Assembly: GCF_030272615.1 (NCBI RefSeq)
Contig: NC_081412.1
Span: forward strand, 141,216,747 to 141,280,746
DNA: 64,000 nucleotides
Direction of reading: 5' to 3'
Source of the DNA: Cryptomeria japonica
Taxonomy: Eukaryota; Streptophyta; Pinopsida; Cupressales; Cupressaceae
Part shown: positions 44,750-56,699 of the stretch, in pieces
Position numbering within the stretch: the stretch's first letter is position 1
Layout of the letters: each line of letters starts with the position of its first letter
Translations under genes and position numbers: made by a program
Notes under the pieces: generated by a model
The model's input: the letters and a program-made list of their open reading frames with translations, nothing else
Databases searched by the model: none
Told to the model about the DNA's origin: nothing

Positions 44750-46279
44750 TGTTGGCATGATTGGCATAACTGATGTAGATGAGGTGATAAAGTTAAAGTC
44801 TGATGATTGAACCAATAGAGGATATAAGACTATTTGTGATGAAGACATTGAGATTTTGTGATTAGATGACTTGATCAGTTATTTGTGTTGTCATTAATGG
44901 CAGCTGATGATTAATGATGTTATTTGATGTTTGGTTTGTCATCTAAATGATTTAGTCTATTGGAGATAAGGTTTACCGACAATATACAAAACACTGTGAA
45001 ATAGGACTTTAACCGGTATATGCATAGATGTTTTACTTAAAGTAGATGATTGATGATGATTGGTGATTTGTTGTTTGGAATGTAAGCTTTTATCATGGTA
45101 ATGAGTATCTGATTGGAACCACATCTTATGATGACTATTGGAAGGCATGTTTCTAATTTCTGATGAAGTTTTGCAAGGGTTTTAGTAGGGTTTTAGAACT
45201 GGTGAAGAAATCATCAAACCAGTAATGATTTTTGGTATGGTGGTGATCGACATCAAGTCTACATGTTTATGATAATGTGGCATAAATGATGTGAAGTGTT
45301 TGAAAGATATTTTGGTGCGTTCGGAGAGTGAATTTCTTAGGAATGTGCAAAGTGCTTAGCAGAATGAGCTAAGGGTTTGACTTTGTATCAGATCGACTTA
45401 TTGTGATGACTTATGATCAATCAATGTTTTATATTGATTTTTAATTGATTTAAATAATTCATATGATGATCTGTAATGAGTTGTAAAGATCTGTGATGAT
45501 CTAATATGTAATTTAGGGTTTATTGGCCAACCTAGTGGAAATCATTATTTATGTTGGCTTAATTGATGTTCATTGTGTCAGCGTTGATGGTCTTAGAGAA
45601 GAGTGTGAAGCCTTACTAGAGAAGAGTGAGATCTACTTGAAAGTTGCAGATAGTGGAGCATAATTGGATCTGATTTAGCAAGCTAAGAAGTGCAAGTAAT
45701 AGATAACTTTTTCATTGTTGTTTCCTAATAGTTGCAAGTGTTTAAATCCCTTGACCACGTAGGTCTTAACATTCCTTAATCTTGTAAATCCCCTAATAGG
45801 GTACCTCTCAAAAAGAGTGGTAAATCCTTTCATGAGGTTGATCCTAATAGGTCATTAAGCTCCTAATCAGACTACACATCCAAATCCCTTAATCGGGTGA
45901 CTCCTAATAGGGTCTACTCCTAACAAGGCGTATTGTAAGCTCCTAATAGGGAATACTTGAAAAGAGTACAAATGTTTGTGGGTACTAACTCCCATCATGG
46001 TTTTTCCCTATTTGGGTTTCCACGTCAAAAATATTATGTTCATGTGTGGTATGATTTTCATGTGATGTTATTGATTATCTTTATTTTATTCATTATTTCT
46101 GAATACACTCGCTATATCAATTTATCAGTGATTATTGGTATTATTTAATGAATTGGCATGTGTGGTAAATGAAGTTAGATTTGTTGTATGTTTGATTTGG
46201 ATTTAAATTTTCAAACTAGTATTAATATTGATTCACCCTCCCCCCTCTCAATGTTAACCAGATCCTCATAGAATTAGCA
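44750..46279 (+). repeat. Element D 5' LTR
   Basis: A 1,530-bp LTR, TGTTGGCATGATTGGCATAA to CTCATAGAATTAGCA. The part at 45720-45960 repeats CCTAATAGGGT/CCTAATCGGGT-type phrases (Lys-like AAATCCCTTAACCGG units). The block TCCCATCATGGTTTTTCCC lies at 45990-46010. Confidence 0.93.
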
Positions 46280-46281
46280 AT

Positions 46282-46293
46282 TGGTATCAAAGC
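46282..46293 (+). promoter_or_regulatory. Primer-binding site of element D
   Basis: TGGTATCAAAGC, two bases after the LTR, complementary to the initiator tRNA-Met 3' end apart from one base. Confidence 0.88.
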
Positions 46294-46353
46294 GTTGGTC
46301 CTCTCTGTGCAGAAAGCCTAACCACTTGAGGGAAAGATTCTAAGGAAGTCAAG

Positions 46354-47270
46354 ATGATGAAGAAAGAGGGTCTCAAGTTCAACAAGGATAACTACAAGAT
46401 CTGGAAAGATAGAATGAAGATCTACATCAAAGGTTTTGGTGCACAATATTGGAAGAAAGTTGAAACAAAATATGTTGCTCCTACTTGTACTCCCTTGACA
46501 CCAGATGAACTTAAAGAGAAGCAATAGAGTATGAAATCCTTAGAAGCTATTGTTAGTACTTTATCTGATTTAGAATATATTGATGTTCAAGGATTGGAAA
46601 CTATGGGTGAGGTTTGGGAAAAGTTAGATATAATCTATGGAGGAGATGATCATGTACAAAGAGCTAAAGAAGAAAGATTGAGAGGAAAGTTTGATTACAT
46701 GAGAATGATTGAAGGAGAAAATATTGCACAGTATGGTCAAAGAATCAAAGAAGTTGTTGGTGGCATAAAGAGTGTCAGAGGTAAAATAGATGATAACGTA
46801 ATAGTAAGTAAAATTCTTAGAACTCTTCAACCTCAGTATGCTATAAGAGTATTTGCAATCCAAGAACTTTGATCTATTTCAAAGGATAAGGTAACTGTTG
46901 ATTCATTGATTGGTAAGCTTACAACTTTTGAGTTGAATAGTTTTGACAATAGTGTGACAAAATCTACTAAATCTTTCTTTAAAGATTCTATTACCAAATC
47001 ATCTGCTAGAAAAGGAAAAGATATATGTCAAAATCATGAGTGTGGGTCAAGTCATGGAAGTAACCGCAGAAATGAAGACAATGAAGAGCAGGTGATGGAA
47101 CTTGAGGCACTGTTAGAAAAAATATTTTGAAGAGGCATCGATAAGTATAAAGGAGAGCTACCTTTGAAGTATTTTTCTTGTAGTAAAATTGGTCATATTG
47201 CTGCTAATTGTCCCAATGCTGGTAAGAAAGAGAAATTTAGAAAATATAAAGGAAAGGGATAAAAGAAATG
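46354..47270 (+). pseudogene. Element D gag (copia)
   Basis: Starts at ATG 46354 (KKEGLKFNKDNYKIWKDRMK), a typical copia gag start with the N-Y-x-x-W motif. Next come the gag core (GEVWEKLDIIYGGDDHVQRA; LRGKFDYMRMIEGENIAQYG; ILRTLQPQYA) and the nucleocapsid YFSCSKIGHIAANC, in which the first Cys of the CCHC knuckle is replaced by Tyr (TGT to TAT). In-frame stops at 46528, 46870, 47128 and 47260. Gag makes the particle and packages RNA. All pieces are in one frame. Confidence 0.85.
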
Positions 47271-48450
47271 TTATGTTGTAGTAAATGAAGGTGTGACCGA
47301 TGAGGAGTCTGAAGATGAAGATGACAATGAGGAAATTGTGTTTGTAGCCATGAAGGAGGAACTGACAAATGAAAAACTACTGGTATCTCATATGGAGAAT
47401 AGTGATGAATGGATTATAGATAGTGGCTTCTCACACCACATGTCCGGAGACAAAAGTAAGTTCATAACCCTTGATGAATTTGATGGTGGTGTTGTTAGAT
47501 TTGGAAATAACTCTCCTTGCATTGTGAAAGGTAAAGGTTCAATTTCTCTAAATGGGAAGAGTAATGTTGATGATGTGTTTTGGTTTGGTGGTCTAAAGCA
47601 TAATATTTTAAGTGTTGGTTAGCCTAATGATAAAGGTTATTTGCTTGAGTTTAAAAGTGGAGTCTACAAAATTCTTGGAGGTAATGGTGAACTAATTGCT
47701 ACTCGGAAGCAAACTAGAGGCAACTTGTTCCATTTGAATAGTAATGTTAATAATTGTCTGGTTGCAAGAATGAAAGACAGTTGGTTGTGGCATAAAAGAT
47801 GTTGTCATGTTAATTTTGATAATTTGGTTAAGGTAATAAAGTCAAGTGTTATAAGAGGATTGCCCCAACTTGTTAAACTGCATAATGTGATATGCAAAGA
47901 TTGTCAAATTGGTAAGGTGACCTTTATTTCTTTCAAGAGAAAGAATTGTACTTTTGAGAATATTTTAGATTTGGTACATACTGATCTCTTTGGCCCTATG
48001 AGAACAAAGAGTTATTACAGTGATAAGTATTTCATGCTTTTCATCGATGACTATTCTAAAATGATGTGAGTGACATTTTTGAAGGAGAAATCAGAAGCAT
48101 TTAGTAAATTTAAATCATTTAAAGCTCTGGTTGAGAATAAAACTAACAAGAACTTGAAGTGTTTAGGATCAAACTGGGGAGGAGAATTCACATTTGATGA
48201 ATTTGTTAAGTATTTTGATGAATAGGGTATCAAGAGATAGATGTCAGCTCCAAGGAGACCACAACAAAATGGCATAGTAGAAAAGATGAACAAAACAATA
48301 GTTGAAGTTGCTAGAACCATGCTATTATAGGGTAATGTACCTAAAATATTTTGAAGAGAAGTAGTCAACATTGTTGTATACACTTTAAACTGGGTACTAG
48401 TAAAAAGAGGTAAAAACAAAACACCCTATGAGCTATGGTATGAAAAACTC
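47271..48450 (+). pseudogene. Element D protease and integrase (copia)
   Basis: Protease: EWIIDSGFSHHMSGDKSKF with the D-S-G active site (usual DSGAS or DSGCS changed to DSGFS). Integrase: His-Cys zinc finger with LWHKRCCHVNFDNL and CKDCQIGK, first Asp in DLVHTDLFGPM, second Asp region LFIDDYSK, Glu in QQNGIVEKMN. Stops follow LSVG (47620), KMM (48067) and at several points to 48360; most are TAG or TGA where the family has Gln or Trp. A frameshift follows after NKTPYELWYE. Confidence 0.88.
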
Positions 48451-48619
48451 CTTGTGTAAGTTATTTCAATTTTTTTGGGCGTCAATGTTTTATTAAGAAA
48501 GATAATCAAACTCATCAATTTTATACAAAATATGATGAGGGAATCTTTCTTGGTTACTCTACTAGAACTAAGGCATATAAATGTTACAATAAGAAAACTA
48601 AGAAGATTATTGAAAGTGC

Positions 48620-50480
48620 TAATATGAAGGTACATGATCTCTCTAGAAAATCAGAAGGTTCCAACAGATTTGAGCCTGAAAAAGATGATGAGAAACTTGT
48701 GATTATTGAACCAGAAGCACAAATCAATGAAGAACCGGCAAATGGAGAATTAGGTGCTCAACCAGTTAGTGATGACAATGATGAAGAAAATGAAGAACAA
48801 GAAGTAGAAGATGTAGAACCAGTACCAGTATTGCCTAGGTATGTCAGATTAAACCATTCACTAGAGCAGATAATTGGTGATAAGAATGTTGGTGTGCAAA
48901 CAAGGAGGAAAATCAAAGAAAACTCCTGCTTGATATCTACACCTGAACCCAAAATAGTAAAGGAAGCACTAAAAGATGATGATTGGGTTAATCCAATGAA
49001 TGAATAATTAGATCAAGTTGAGAAGAATCAGACATGGTCACTTGTTCCTAGACTGGAGGATAAGAATGTAATTAGAACAAAATGGATCTTTAGAAATAAT
49101 TTGGATGAAGAAGGAAAGATTGTAAGAAACAAGGCGAGGTTACTCTATGAAGGGTATGCACAGGAAGAAGGTGAGGATTATGGAGAGACCTTTGAACCGG
49201 TTGCTAGATTAGAAGGAGTGAGAATGGTGCTAGCATTTGTTGCATATAAGGGATTCAAATTTTATCAAATGGATGTCAAATCAACCTTTCTGAATGGGAT
49301 TCTAGAAGAAGATGTCTACATTGAATAGCCAAATGGATTCTATCTATTTGATGATAAAGACATGGTATGTAAATTGCATAAAGCACTATATGGTCTAAAG
49401 CAGGAACCAAGAGCATGGTATGAGAGATTACATGCACATCTGATCAAAATTGGATTCCAACGTACCAGTGAGGACAACAACATTTATTCGAAGACTGATG
49501 GAGACAAGATGTTGATAGAAAAAGTATTTGTAGATGACATAATTTTTGGTGGAAATGATGATATGTGTATGAATTTTTCTGATGTAATGAGAAATTAATT
49601 TGAAATGTCTCTAATTGGTGAAATAAAGTTCTTTATTGGGTTACAAGTTCAACAACTGGATGGTGGTATCTTTATTTGTCAAAGCAAGTATGCCAAAGAG
49701 GTGTTGAAGAAATTCAACATGGAAGAATGTAAACTAGTAGGAATACAAATGGTGATAGAATGCAAGTTGTCCAAACAAGATGATTCTCCTATTGTTTGTG
49801 AAAAAGAGTATAGGTCTATGATTGGTAAGTTGTACTATGTTGTTCATAGTAGGTCGAACATTGTTCATGTTGTTGGATTAGTTGCCGGATTTTAGAAAGA
49901 GCCTAAGGAGACACATTTGGTGACAATGAAGAGAATTTTATGGTATCTCAAAGGCCTAGTAGACTATGGTTTATGGTATCCCTATAAAGGAGATTTTAAT
50001 TTGGATGTCTTTATTAATGTAGAATGGGGAGGTAATGTGGATGATTGGAAAAGCACAACCAATGGAGCCTTTCTTCTTGGTGGAAGATTAGTGGCATGCA
50101 CAAAAAAGAAACAAACATGCATTTCTCAATCTACAATTGAAGCAGATTATGTTGTTGCATCCATGAATTGCATGCAAGCAATATGGATGAGACATGTGCT
50201 AGAAGGATTCAAAATAGATATGTTTGAACCAGTGACTATCTATTGTGATAATACAAGTGCAATAAATATTTCTAAGAATCTTGTACTTCATGCTAGAACC
50301 AAGCACATTGAATTGAAGTATCTTTTTCTAAGGGAAAGAGTTCAGGAAAAATAGGTCAACATGGAATATGTGAAGAGTAAAGATCAGGTAGTTGATATCT
50401 TTACTAAGCCCTTACTGAAGACTACCTTTGAGTTTCTTAGAGGTAAACTAGGGGTTAGACCCCTACACCGAAAGAACTAG
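48620..50480 (+). pseudogene. Element D reverse transcriptase and RNase H (copia)
   Basis: After an acidic linker (EENEEQEVEDVEPVPVLPRY) the copia RT begins: ALKDDDWVNPMNE, WSLVPRLEDKNVIRTKWIF, QMDVKSTFLNGILEEDVYIE (first catalytic Asp), CKLHKALYGLKQEPRAWYER, and the active-site motif FVDDIIFGGN (usually YVDD). RNase H follows: WYLKGLVDYGLWYP, STNGAFLLGGRLVACTKKKQ-like, QSTIEADYVVAS, CDNTSAINISKNLVLHARTK and VKSKDQVVDIFTKPL. Pieces 49101-49328, 49362-49598, 49605-49895 and 49917-50354 share one frame with single stops between. It ends at about 50480 (LHRKN-stop). Confidence 0.92.
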
Positions 50481-50912
50481 AATGATGGAGATGAATCAAT
50501 CCTATGGATCTAATGTTTATTCTTCATTAAGGATTGATGAGGTGCAAGATACTGCATAGGGGGAGTAGCTTGGATATAAAGCTCTGATTTAATGATCTGA
50601 TATAATGATTCTGATTTGGTTAGTAGAGATGATGATGACATAAGCAATAGCAAAGAAGATCAGTGATGCACGTACACCTTTGGCATTGCTGTCAAAGGGG
50701 GAGAAGAAAAAGATCATATTTGGGAGAAGAAAAAGATCAGATTTGATAGAAGAAAAGGATCAGAGAAGTTGGAGAAGTATTGGTTTAGGGGGAGAAGACA
50801 AAAGGAGGAGACAAGCAGATGATATGATACCGGCAGCAAGTAGTAGTGATGGTGTAATAGTGATGGTGTTGCAATCTGATTGGTATATCTAATTAGTGTT
50901 GTCATCCATGCC

Positions 50913-50923
50913 AAAGGGGGAGA
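50913..50923 (+). promoter_or_regulatory. Polypurine tract of element D
   Basis: AAAGGGGGAGA within CATGCCAAAGGGGGAGATTG, one base before the 3' LTR; a classic copia plus-strand primer. Confidence 0.9.
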
Positions 50924-50924
50924 T

Positions 50925-52463
50925 TGTTGGCATGATTGGCATAACTGATGCAGATGAGGTGATGCAGTTAAAGACTAATGACTGAACTGGTAGATGATAG
51001 AAGACTATTTGTGATGAAGAGATTGAGATTTTGTGATTAGATGACTTGATTAGTTACTTGTGTTTTCATTGATGGAAACTAATCATTAATGATTTTATCT
51101 GATGTTTGGTTTTTCATCTAAGTGATTTAGTCTATTGGAGACAGGGTTTACCGACAATATACAAAAGACTGTGAAATAGGACTTGAATTGATATATGCAG
51201 AGATGTTTTACTTAAAGCGGATAATTGGTGATGATTGGTGATTTGTGGTTTGGAATGTAAGATTTTATCATGGTAATGAGTATCTAACTGGAACCGCATC
51301 TTATGATGACTATTTAAAGGCAAGTTTCTAATTTTTGATGAAGTTTTGCCATGGTTTTAGTAGGGTTTTAGAACTGGTGAAGAAATCATCAAACCAGTAA
51401 TGATTTTTGGTATGGTGGTGATTGACATCAAGTCTACATGTTGATGATAACATGACACAAACTATTTGAAGTGTTTGAAAGATGTTTTGGCATGTTCAAA
51501 GAGAGAATTTCTTAGGATTGTGCAAAGTGCTTAGTGGAATGAGTTAAGGTTTTGACTTTGTACCAGATCGACTTGTTGTGACGACTTATGATCAATCAAC
51601 GGTTGATATTATTTTATAATTGATTGTAATGATCCATATCATGAACTATAACGAGTTGTAAAGATCTATGATGATCTATGATGTAATTTAGGGTTTAGTG
51701 GTCGACCTAGTGGAAAGCATTATTTATGTTGTCTTAATTGATGTTCATTATGTAAGAGTCAGTGGTCTTAGAGAAGAGTGTGAAGTCGTACCAGAGAAGA
51801 GTGATATCTTCCTGAGAGTTGCAGATAGTGGAGCAAAACTAGATCTGATTTAGCAAGATGAGAAGTGCAAGTAACATATCACTTTTTCACTGTTGCTTCC
51901 TAATGGTTGCAACAGTTTAAATCCCTTAACCAGGTAGGTTTTGATAGGCCTTAATCTTGTAAATCCCCTAATAGAGCAGCTCTCAAAAAGAGTGGTAAAT
52001 CCTCTTAGGAGGTTGATCCTAACAGGTCATTAAGCTCCTAATTGGGTTGCACATCCAAATCCCTTAACTGGGTGATTCCTAACAAGGTATGCTCCTAATC
52101 AGGCATATTGTAAGCTCCTAACAGGGCATACTTAAAAAGAGTACAAATCTCTGTGGTTACTAACTCCCACCATGGTTTTTCCCTATTTGGGTTTCCACAT
52201 CAAAAGTATGGTGTTCATGTATGGTATGATTTTCATGTGATGTTATTGATTATCTTTAGTTTATTCATTATTTCTAAATATATCCGTTATAGAAATTTAT
52301 TTGAGATTTATTAGTGATTACTCGTACTATTTAATGAATTGGCATATGTGGTAAATGAAGTTAGATTTGTTGTAAGTTTGATTTGGGTTTAAAGTTTCAA
52401 ATTGGTATTAATACTGATTCACCCCCCCCTCTCATTATTAATCAGATCCTCATAGAATTAACA
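50925..52463 (+). repeat. Element D 3' LTR
   Basis: A 1,539-bp LTR ending CTCATAGAATTAACA, followed by the target duplication CTTCT. It aligns throughout with the 5' LTR with scattered substitutions. Confidence 0.93.
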
Positions 52464-52468
52464 CTTCT

Positions 52469-52654
52469 AACAGAGTATCATCTTACTATGGGTACAATTC
52501 CCACCATGGTTTTCCCCTTTCCCAGGTTTTTCTTATGCTTGTCCCTCTTGTTCATTTAGATTAAAGAACAATTTAAGAGGGTTAAAAATTAAAAAACACC
52601 GATTCACACCCCCCCCCCCCCACCCCACCCTCTCAATGTTCCTTGATTCCAATA
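52469..52654 (+). repeat. Element B 3' LTR, right part (after D)
   Basis: Matches 20513-20728 of the 5' LTR (GTATCATCTTACTATGGGTA, CCCACCATGG, and the end CCTTGATTCCAATA). A poly-C tract with one A (52609-52630) lies just before the end. The target duplication GGTTG follows (52655-52659), after which ORF H resumes. Confidence 0.85.
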
Positions 52655-52659
52655 GGTTG

Positions 52660-53551
52660 AAGGTCATACAAATGACTATGATGATGAAAGATGTGTCATA
52701 AGGTATGAACATAATGTGATATTGCCATATAAACACAAATTTAATGGATTTAATTTCAAGGATTATTGTGATAAAGATGACATTGACTATGATATGATCA
52801 AAAATATGATGAGGAATGTCACTGGTGGTATTCATGATCTAGTCTATCTTAATAATGTCACAGATAGAGTCAGATTGTTGCATGATGAGAATCAAGTTTT
52901 TGATAAAGGCAAGTGTTGGTTTTTCTTTTTTGGTGGCCTAAGGCCACCAATGGAAGAATGGATCTAAATTTTCTAGATTTTGAATAAACTGCCCAATGGA
53001 TAAGGCATTTGGTCTTCTTTAGCGAGAGATTTGGATCATTTTCATACCCACAGGAGGCATGCATCGCCAATTAGAGCTATTGTTAGGACTAGAAAATTTT
53101 ATACTCCATTATTGTGTCCTTCTGAGTTTAGTTCTTCAATGCCAAGCTTTGAAACAAATTTGCTAAGTATTTCAATGCTAAGGGTCAGTTTAGTTTATAT
53201 TTGACTATTGACTCTTTTAGTAGGTCAATTCTTTATAAGGAGTTTGTTTTCATGGGTTTGTATTTATATGGCCACCGCCTCTTTTATATGTCTCCTCAGA
53301 TGTCATCATCGATGGGCCAAGTAAATTTCATAATTATAATGTAAGTGTTACATGACCCTTCAACCCTTCACAACTTTTTGGGTTCCCATGTCGTCCAATC
53401 ATTTCCTTATTAAGTACACCCATCTTCCCACAATATTATTTGATTTCCTTAATGTTGTTGGTGTAGGAGCACCTAGCTTTTTAACCAGTTTGTTGATACA
53501 TTTTGCAAATTTTGGAGTGAGTATCCATATTTTGAATTAGTGTTTGAATAA
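52660..53551 (+). pseudogene. ORF H, right fragment (after B)
   Basis: A short acidic open stretch, 52660-52967 (HKFNGFNFKDYCDKDDIDYD, MMRNVTGGIHDLVYLNNVTD), of the same character as the H pieces at the left, so B probably split one coding region. From 52915 a perfect 17-bp palindrome GGTGGCCTAAGGCCACC lies in a T-rich context. After 52970 no reliable frame is seen. The family is unknown. Confidence 0.4.
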
Positions 53552-55049
53552 TGGACTACTTAGAGGTCCACATGTGTGTTTTATAGTCATTGGAAGGGTG
53601 ATTGTCACCAAGGTTGTTTGTTTTCACAAATTTGGCCTATGAGCCCTTGTAAGCCTAAAATGACATAAATTTGCATTATGATGTAAAAGGTTTTGTACAG
53701 CCTCATTAGGAATTTAGTCATGTCATTTTTATGTTAAGGAGTCATCCTAGGAGGTTTAGTATGATTATAATTTCATAAAAGGCAAAAATGCACACTCGAG
53801 CAAAAGTTGTCATTGTTGCTTGACAACTTTTTGCAACTTTTTGAGCAGCTTTGCATTTTTGAGCAAATCAGTGGTTAGGGAACCGATGAAGAGTTGGTTA
53901 TGACCAAAATGGAATATAAAATTATCTGAGAATGATTGCACATGGGCTGGAATATCCTTGAGAAAGTTTGAATAGATTTTGAAGACAATTTCTAGATTTT
54001 GCCTTGTATTTTGTCATTTTTGTAGCAGCAGTCTGTACATAATCGATTGACCTTGCTAATGTTATTTCATGGTGGTTTAGTGTATGATATTTTATTTCTC
54101 AGGAGGTGTTTGTATCTTTCCTTAGTGCAATTTTGAAGGGTGCTTACAAATTATCTCTTATTGTACTGCTCTCGGTCTAAGCAAGGGTTCAAGAGACCAG
54201 TCATGGTTCCAACTTGAAATCCCTTGATTTTTGCTCAACAACCCTTGGGATTAAATTCATGGAACCCTTGTATAGTGTATATTATTATTGGAATGGCCCG
54301 AAAGTTGTTGGGAAGCAACCTGCTATCATTTCCTAGGTGAGCTCTATCATAGCTCAGTTAGGAATATGGTTGATAATTCTGTATTTGCTTGTAGGGATGA
54401 GAAGTTGTGAATATGCCAAGTGTTTGGCATGGAAGTGTGATGTAGGTAAGAGTCTCAGTGAAGAGGTGGAGGTGTGATAGAATGTAGAAGCCATCACAAA
54501 CTTTTGAAGAAGACTGCTAACTCCTAAACCCTCAAAAGTGCCATTTTTGGGATCCATACCAGTACGGATAGACCAGACTTCCTACCCTAGTGGATCCAAA
54601 ATTTTGTCCAAAAGGGTAATTGTATCACCACAGGTGTTGGAAGGTTCTTTGAGTGATTTTTGAATATTTGCCCAAAAACCAGCAAGGTAGGGTTAACTGG
54701 GGCTCTAGGGCTACTAGGCTTAGAAAATAGGAAGAAGAGGGAGCGATGGGAAAATGGTGGAAATCTTGTTGAAGAACCACTTGAATGGAATTTAAATACC
54801 AATAAAACACCCCCTAAAACATCTACAAGTACATGTTGGAGGTTTGGGTAACTTAATGGTTGGATTAACCATAGTGAATCTCAACCATGCTTGAAGCAAC
54901 TATTGAGCACAAATTGATAGGGAGCACTCCAAGAGGGTTTGGTTGTTTGACTCGTTAATGAAAAAGTGAAGAGTGATAGGAGCCCACTAAAGCATCATTT
55001 AACTACCTATTGAGCAAGGTGAAACTCTCTTGAGAACCTCTCCCCATCA
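53552..55049 (+). repeat. Element I 5' LTR
   Basis: About 1.5 kb from TGGACTACTTAGAGGTCCA to CTCTCCCCATCA. The exact left edge is uncertain by a few bases because similarity to the 3' copy starts at AATAA just before TGG. It contains the repeated phrase CAACTTTTTGCAACTTTTTG near 53825 and the GGTTCCAACTTGAAATCC region. Confidence 0.8.
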
Positions 55050-55052
55050 AAG

Positions 55053-55064
55053 TGGTATCAGAGC
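55053..55064 (+). promoter_or_regulatory. Primer-binding site of element I
   Basis: TGGTATCAGAGC, the exact complement of the initiator tRNA-Met 3' end, as used by chromoviruses. Confidence 0.93.
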
Positions 55065-55092
55065 AAGCTAAGATTTGGGAAGAAACTAGTTC

Positions 55093-56699
55093 ATGTTAGA
55101 GACTGAGTCACCAGGAGAAAATTGCCTCAGGATGGTGACCAATGTAGAGTTAGCCAAGAAGGTAGAAGATCAAGAAGAAGATAATAGACTCCTCAGGGTA
55201 AGACTGCAAGAGTTGGAGAGAAAACTAGACATAGTTGAAGACAAGACAAAGAAGGTAACAATCAAAAACAATGAAAGGAAGGTTAAAGAAGTAGTAGAAG
55301 AGGATAGCACACCTAAAATAGATCCTATTCTATCTAAAGAACCTTTCCTTAGAGCCATAAAATCCTTAGGAGGAAAATCTCTAGAAGGAGTGCCACTTTT
55401 TTGTGGAAAAATGGAACTAGAATTAGTCATGGAATGGATTAAAGGATTGTAGAATCACTTTGAGTGTGATAGGATTAGTGAAGCACAAAAGGTGAAGGTA
55501 GCCAAATCTAGATTAAGAGGAGCAACCTTGACTTGGTGGAAGTTCATCCAAGAAGAGAGGCAAAAGGAGGGTAAGAACCCAATAGCCACTTGGAAAGGAA
55601 TGCTAGCCAAGGTGAAAGAAGCATATATCCCTGAAGACTATGAAATTCAATTACACAAAAGGAGACAAAACTTGAGACAAAGAGAATAGATGTGAGCAGC
55701 TACACTAAGGAATTTTAGAAGTTGTGTTTGAGATCCAAGGTGGTGGAAGATGAAAGCATCAAGGTAGCCAGGTACTTGAATGCCTTGAAGTGAAATATTC
55801 AAGAAGAGTTGAGTTTGTTGTGTCCTAGTACTATTAATAAGTGCTATCAATTGCCACTCAAGGTGGAAGAGAAGAGCAAAAAGAAACAAGAGCAAAGCAA
55901 CAAAGGTAGAGGTAGGGGAAGAGATGGCAGAGGTCATAGAGGTAGCTATGGTGGAAGAATTGTAGACCAAAGATCCCAAGGGGAATTAAAGTTGGTAGAG
56001 AAAAGTGTGGCTTCCAATAGGAAGAGCAGCTATAGAGAAAGGGGATCTAACAACTCTAGTAGAGGAAAGTCTAGTGGATCAGGAAGAGGGTCCTATTTCA
56101 CCATAATGAAGTGCTACAATTGCCATCAACTTGGACACCCAGCCTATAGATGTCCTGAGAAGTCTTCTTCATCCCAAGGAGGTGAGAGGAAAGTAATTTA
56201 TATTCAAGAAGATGTAGTAAATGTGAAGGCATTAGAAGTGAGTTTAGATTCTGAGGTTGGAGAGAATCTCATGATAAGAAGAGTCTTGCTCAAAGAACCA
56301 GTTAAGGAGGAACCTAGCCAAAAAACATCCTTGTTTAGGATAAAATGCAATATTATGGGTAAAGTATGTAGAGTGGTGGTGGATTTAGGTTCCACTGATA
56401 ACATAGTGTCAGAAGAAGTAGTAAGTAAGCTCAACCTACAAAGAATCCCACATAGTGATCCTTATAGGGTTACTTGGCTCAACAAGGGGCAGCATGTTGT
56501 AGTAAATGAACAAACTTGGGTGGAGTTCACTATAGGAGGATACAAGGAAAAAATCTTGTGTGACATCTTTCCAATGGATGCTTGCCACCTACTCCTAGGT
56601 AGGCCTTGGAAGTTTGATAGAAAAACAATACACCATGGGGAAAAGAATGCCTATACTTTTCAAAAAGATGGGACTACCTATAAAATTGAGTCCATATGA
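55093..56699 (+). pseudogene. Element I gag and protease (Ty3/gypsy)
   Basis: ATG at 55093. The N-terminal coiled coil (AKKVEDQEEDNRLLRVRLQE) precedes the gag core (LRGATLTWWKFIQEER, WKGMLAKVKEAYIPEDY), then an Arg/Gly/Ser-rich region and the zinc knuckle CYNCHQLGHPAYRCPE. Protease follows: VVVDLGSTDNIVS, where the usual D-S-G has become D-L-G, a likely inactivating change, then MDACHLLLGRPWKFDR. A stop after MEWIKGL (55450), another at 55687, and a frameshift between 55690 and 55800. Confidence 0.88.

Larger units (their letters stand above)
44750..52463 (+). mobile_element. Element D: full-length Ty1/copia retrotransposon
   Basis: LTRs 44750-46279 and 50925-52463, perfect target duplication CTTCT (44745-44749, 52464-52468), primer site, polypurine tract and the copia order gag, protease, integrase, reverse transcriptase, RNase H. 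The internal frame is continuous apart from one frameshift near 48450-48620 and more than ten stops, so it is dead. LTR copies differ at roughly one position in eight. It sits in the B 3' LTR, and B's intact 5' LTR shows the empty site. Of the elements here it is the only copia-type one with a complete set of enzymes, and so is a model for what could have driven B and C. Confidence 0.95.
19606..52654 (+). mobile_element. Element B: non-autonomous LTR retrotransposon split by A, X, C and D
   Basis: LTRs at 19606-20728 and 43849-52654 (the latter cut by D), primer site at 20731, polypurine tract at 43837-43847, and near-perfect target duplication GTTTG/GGTTG (19601-19605, 52655-52659). Native sequence is about 7.3 kb once A, X, C and D are removed. 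It carries two decayed coding regions: ORF1, coiled coil plus zinc knuckles (20830-21907, 30514-30549), and ORF2, unknown (30983-33057, 34499-34851, 42795-43620). No protease, integrase or reverse transcriptase was seen. The primer site and LTR motif are like Ty1/copia, so a copia partner probably mobilised it. C is a minus-strand relative. Confidence 0.85.

Noticed and set aside
52915-52948. Palindrome GGTGGCCTAAGGCCACC as a terminator or site
   Set aside because: It is a single occurrence in decayed sequence; its symmetry may be chance and no context supports a role.
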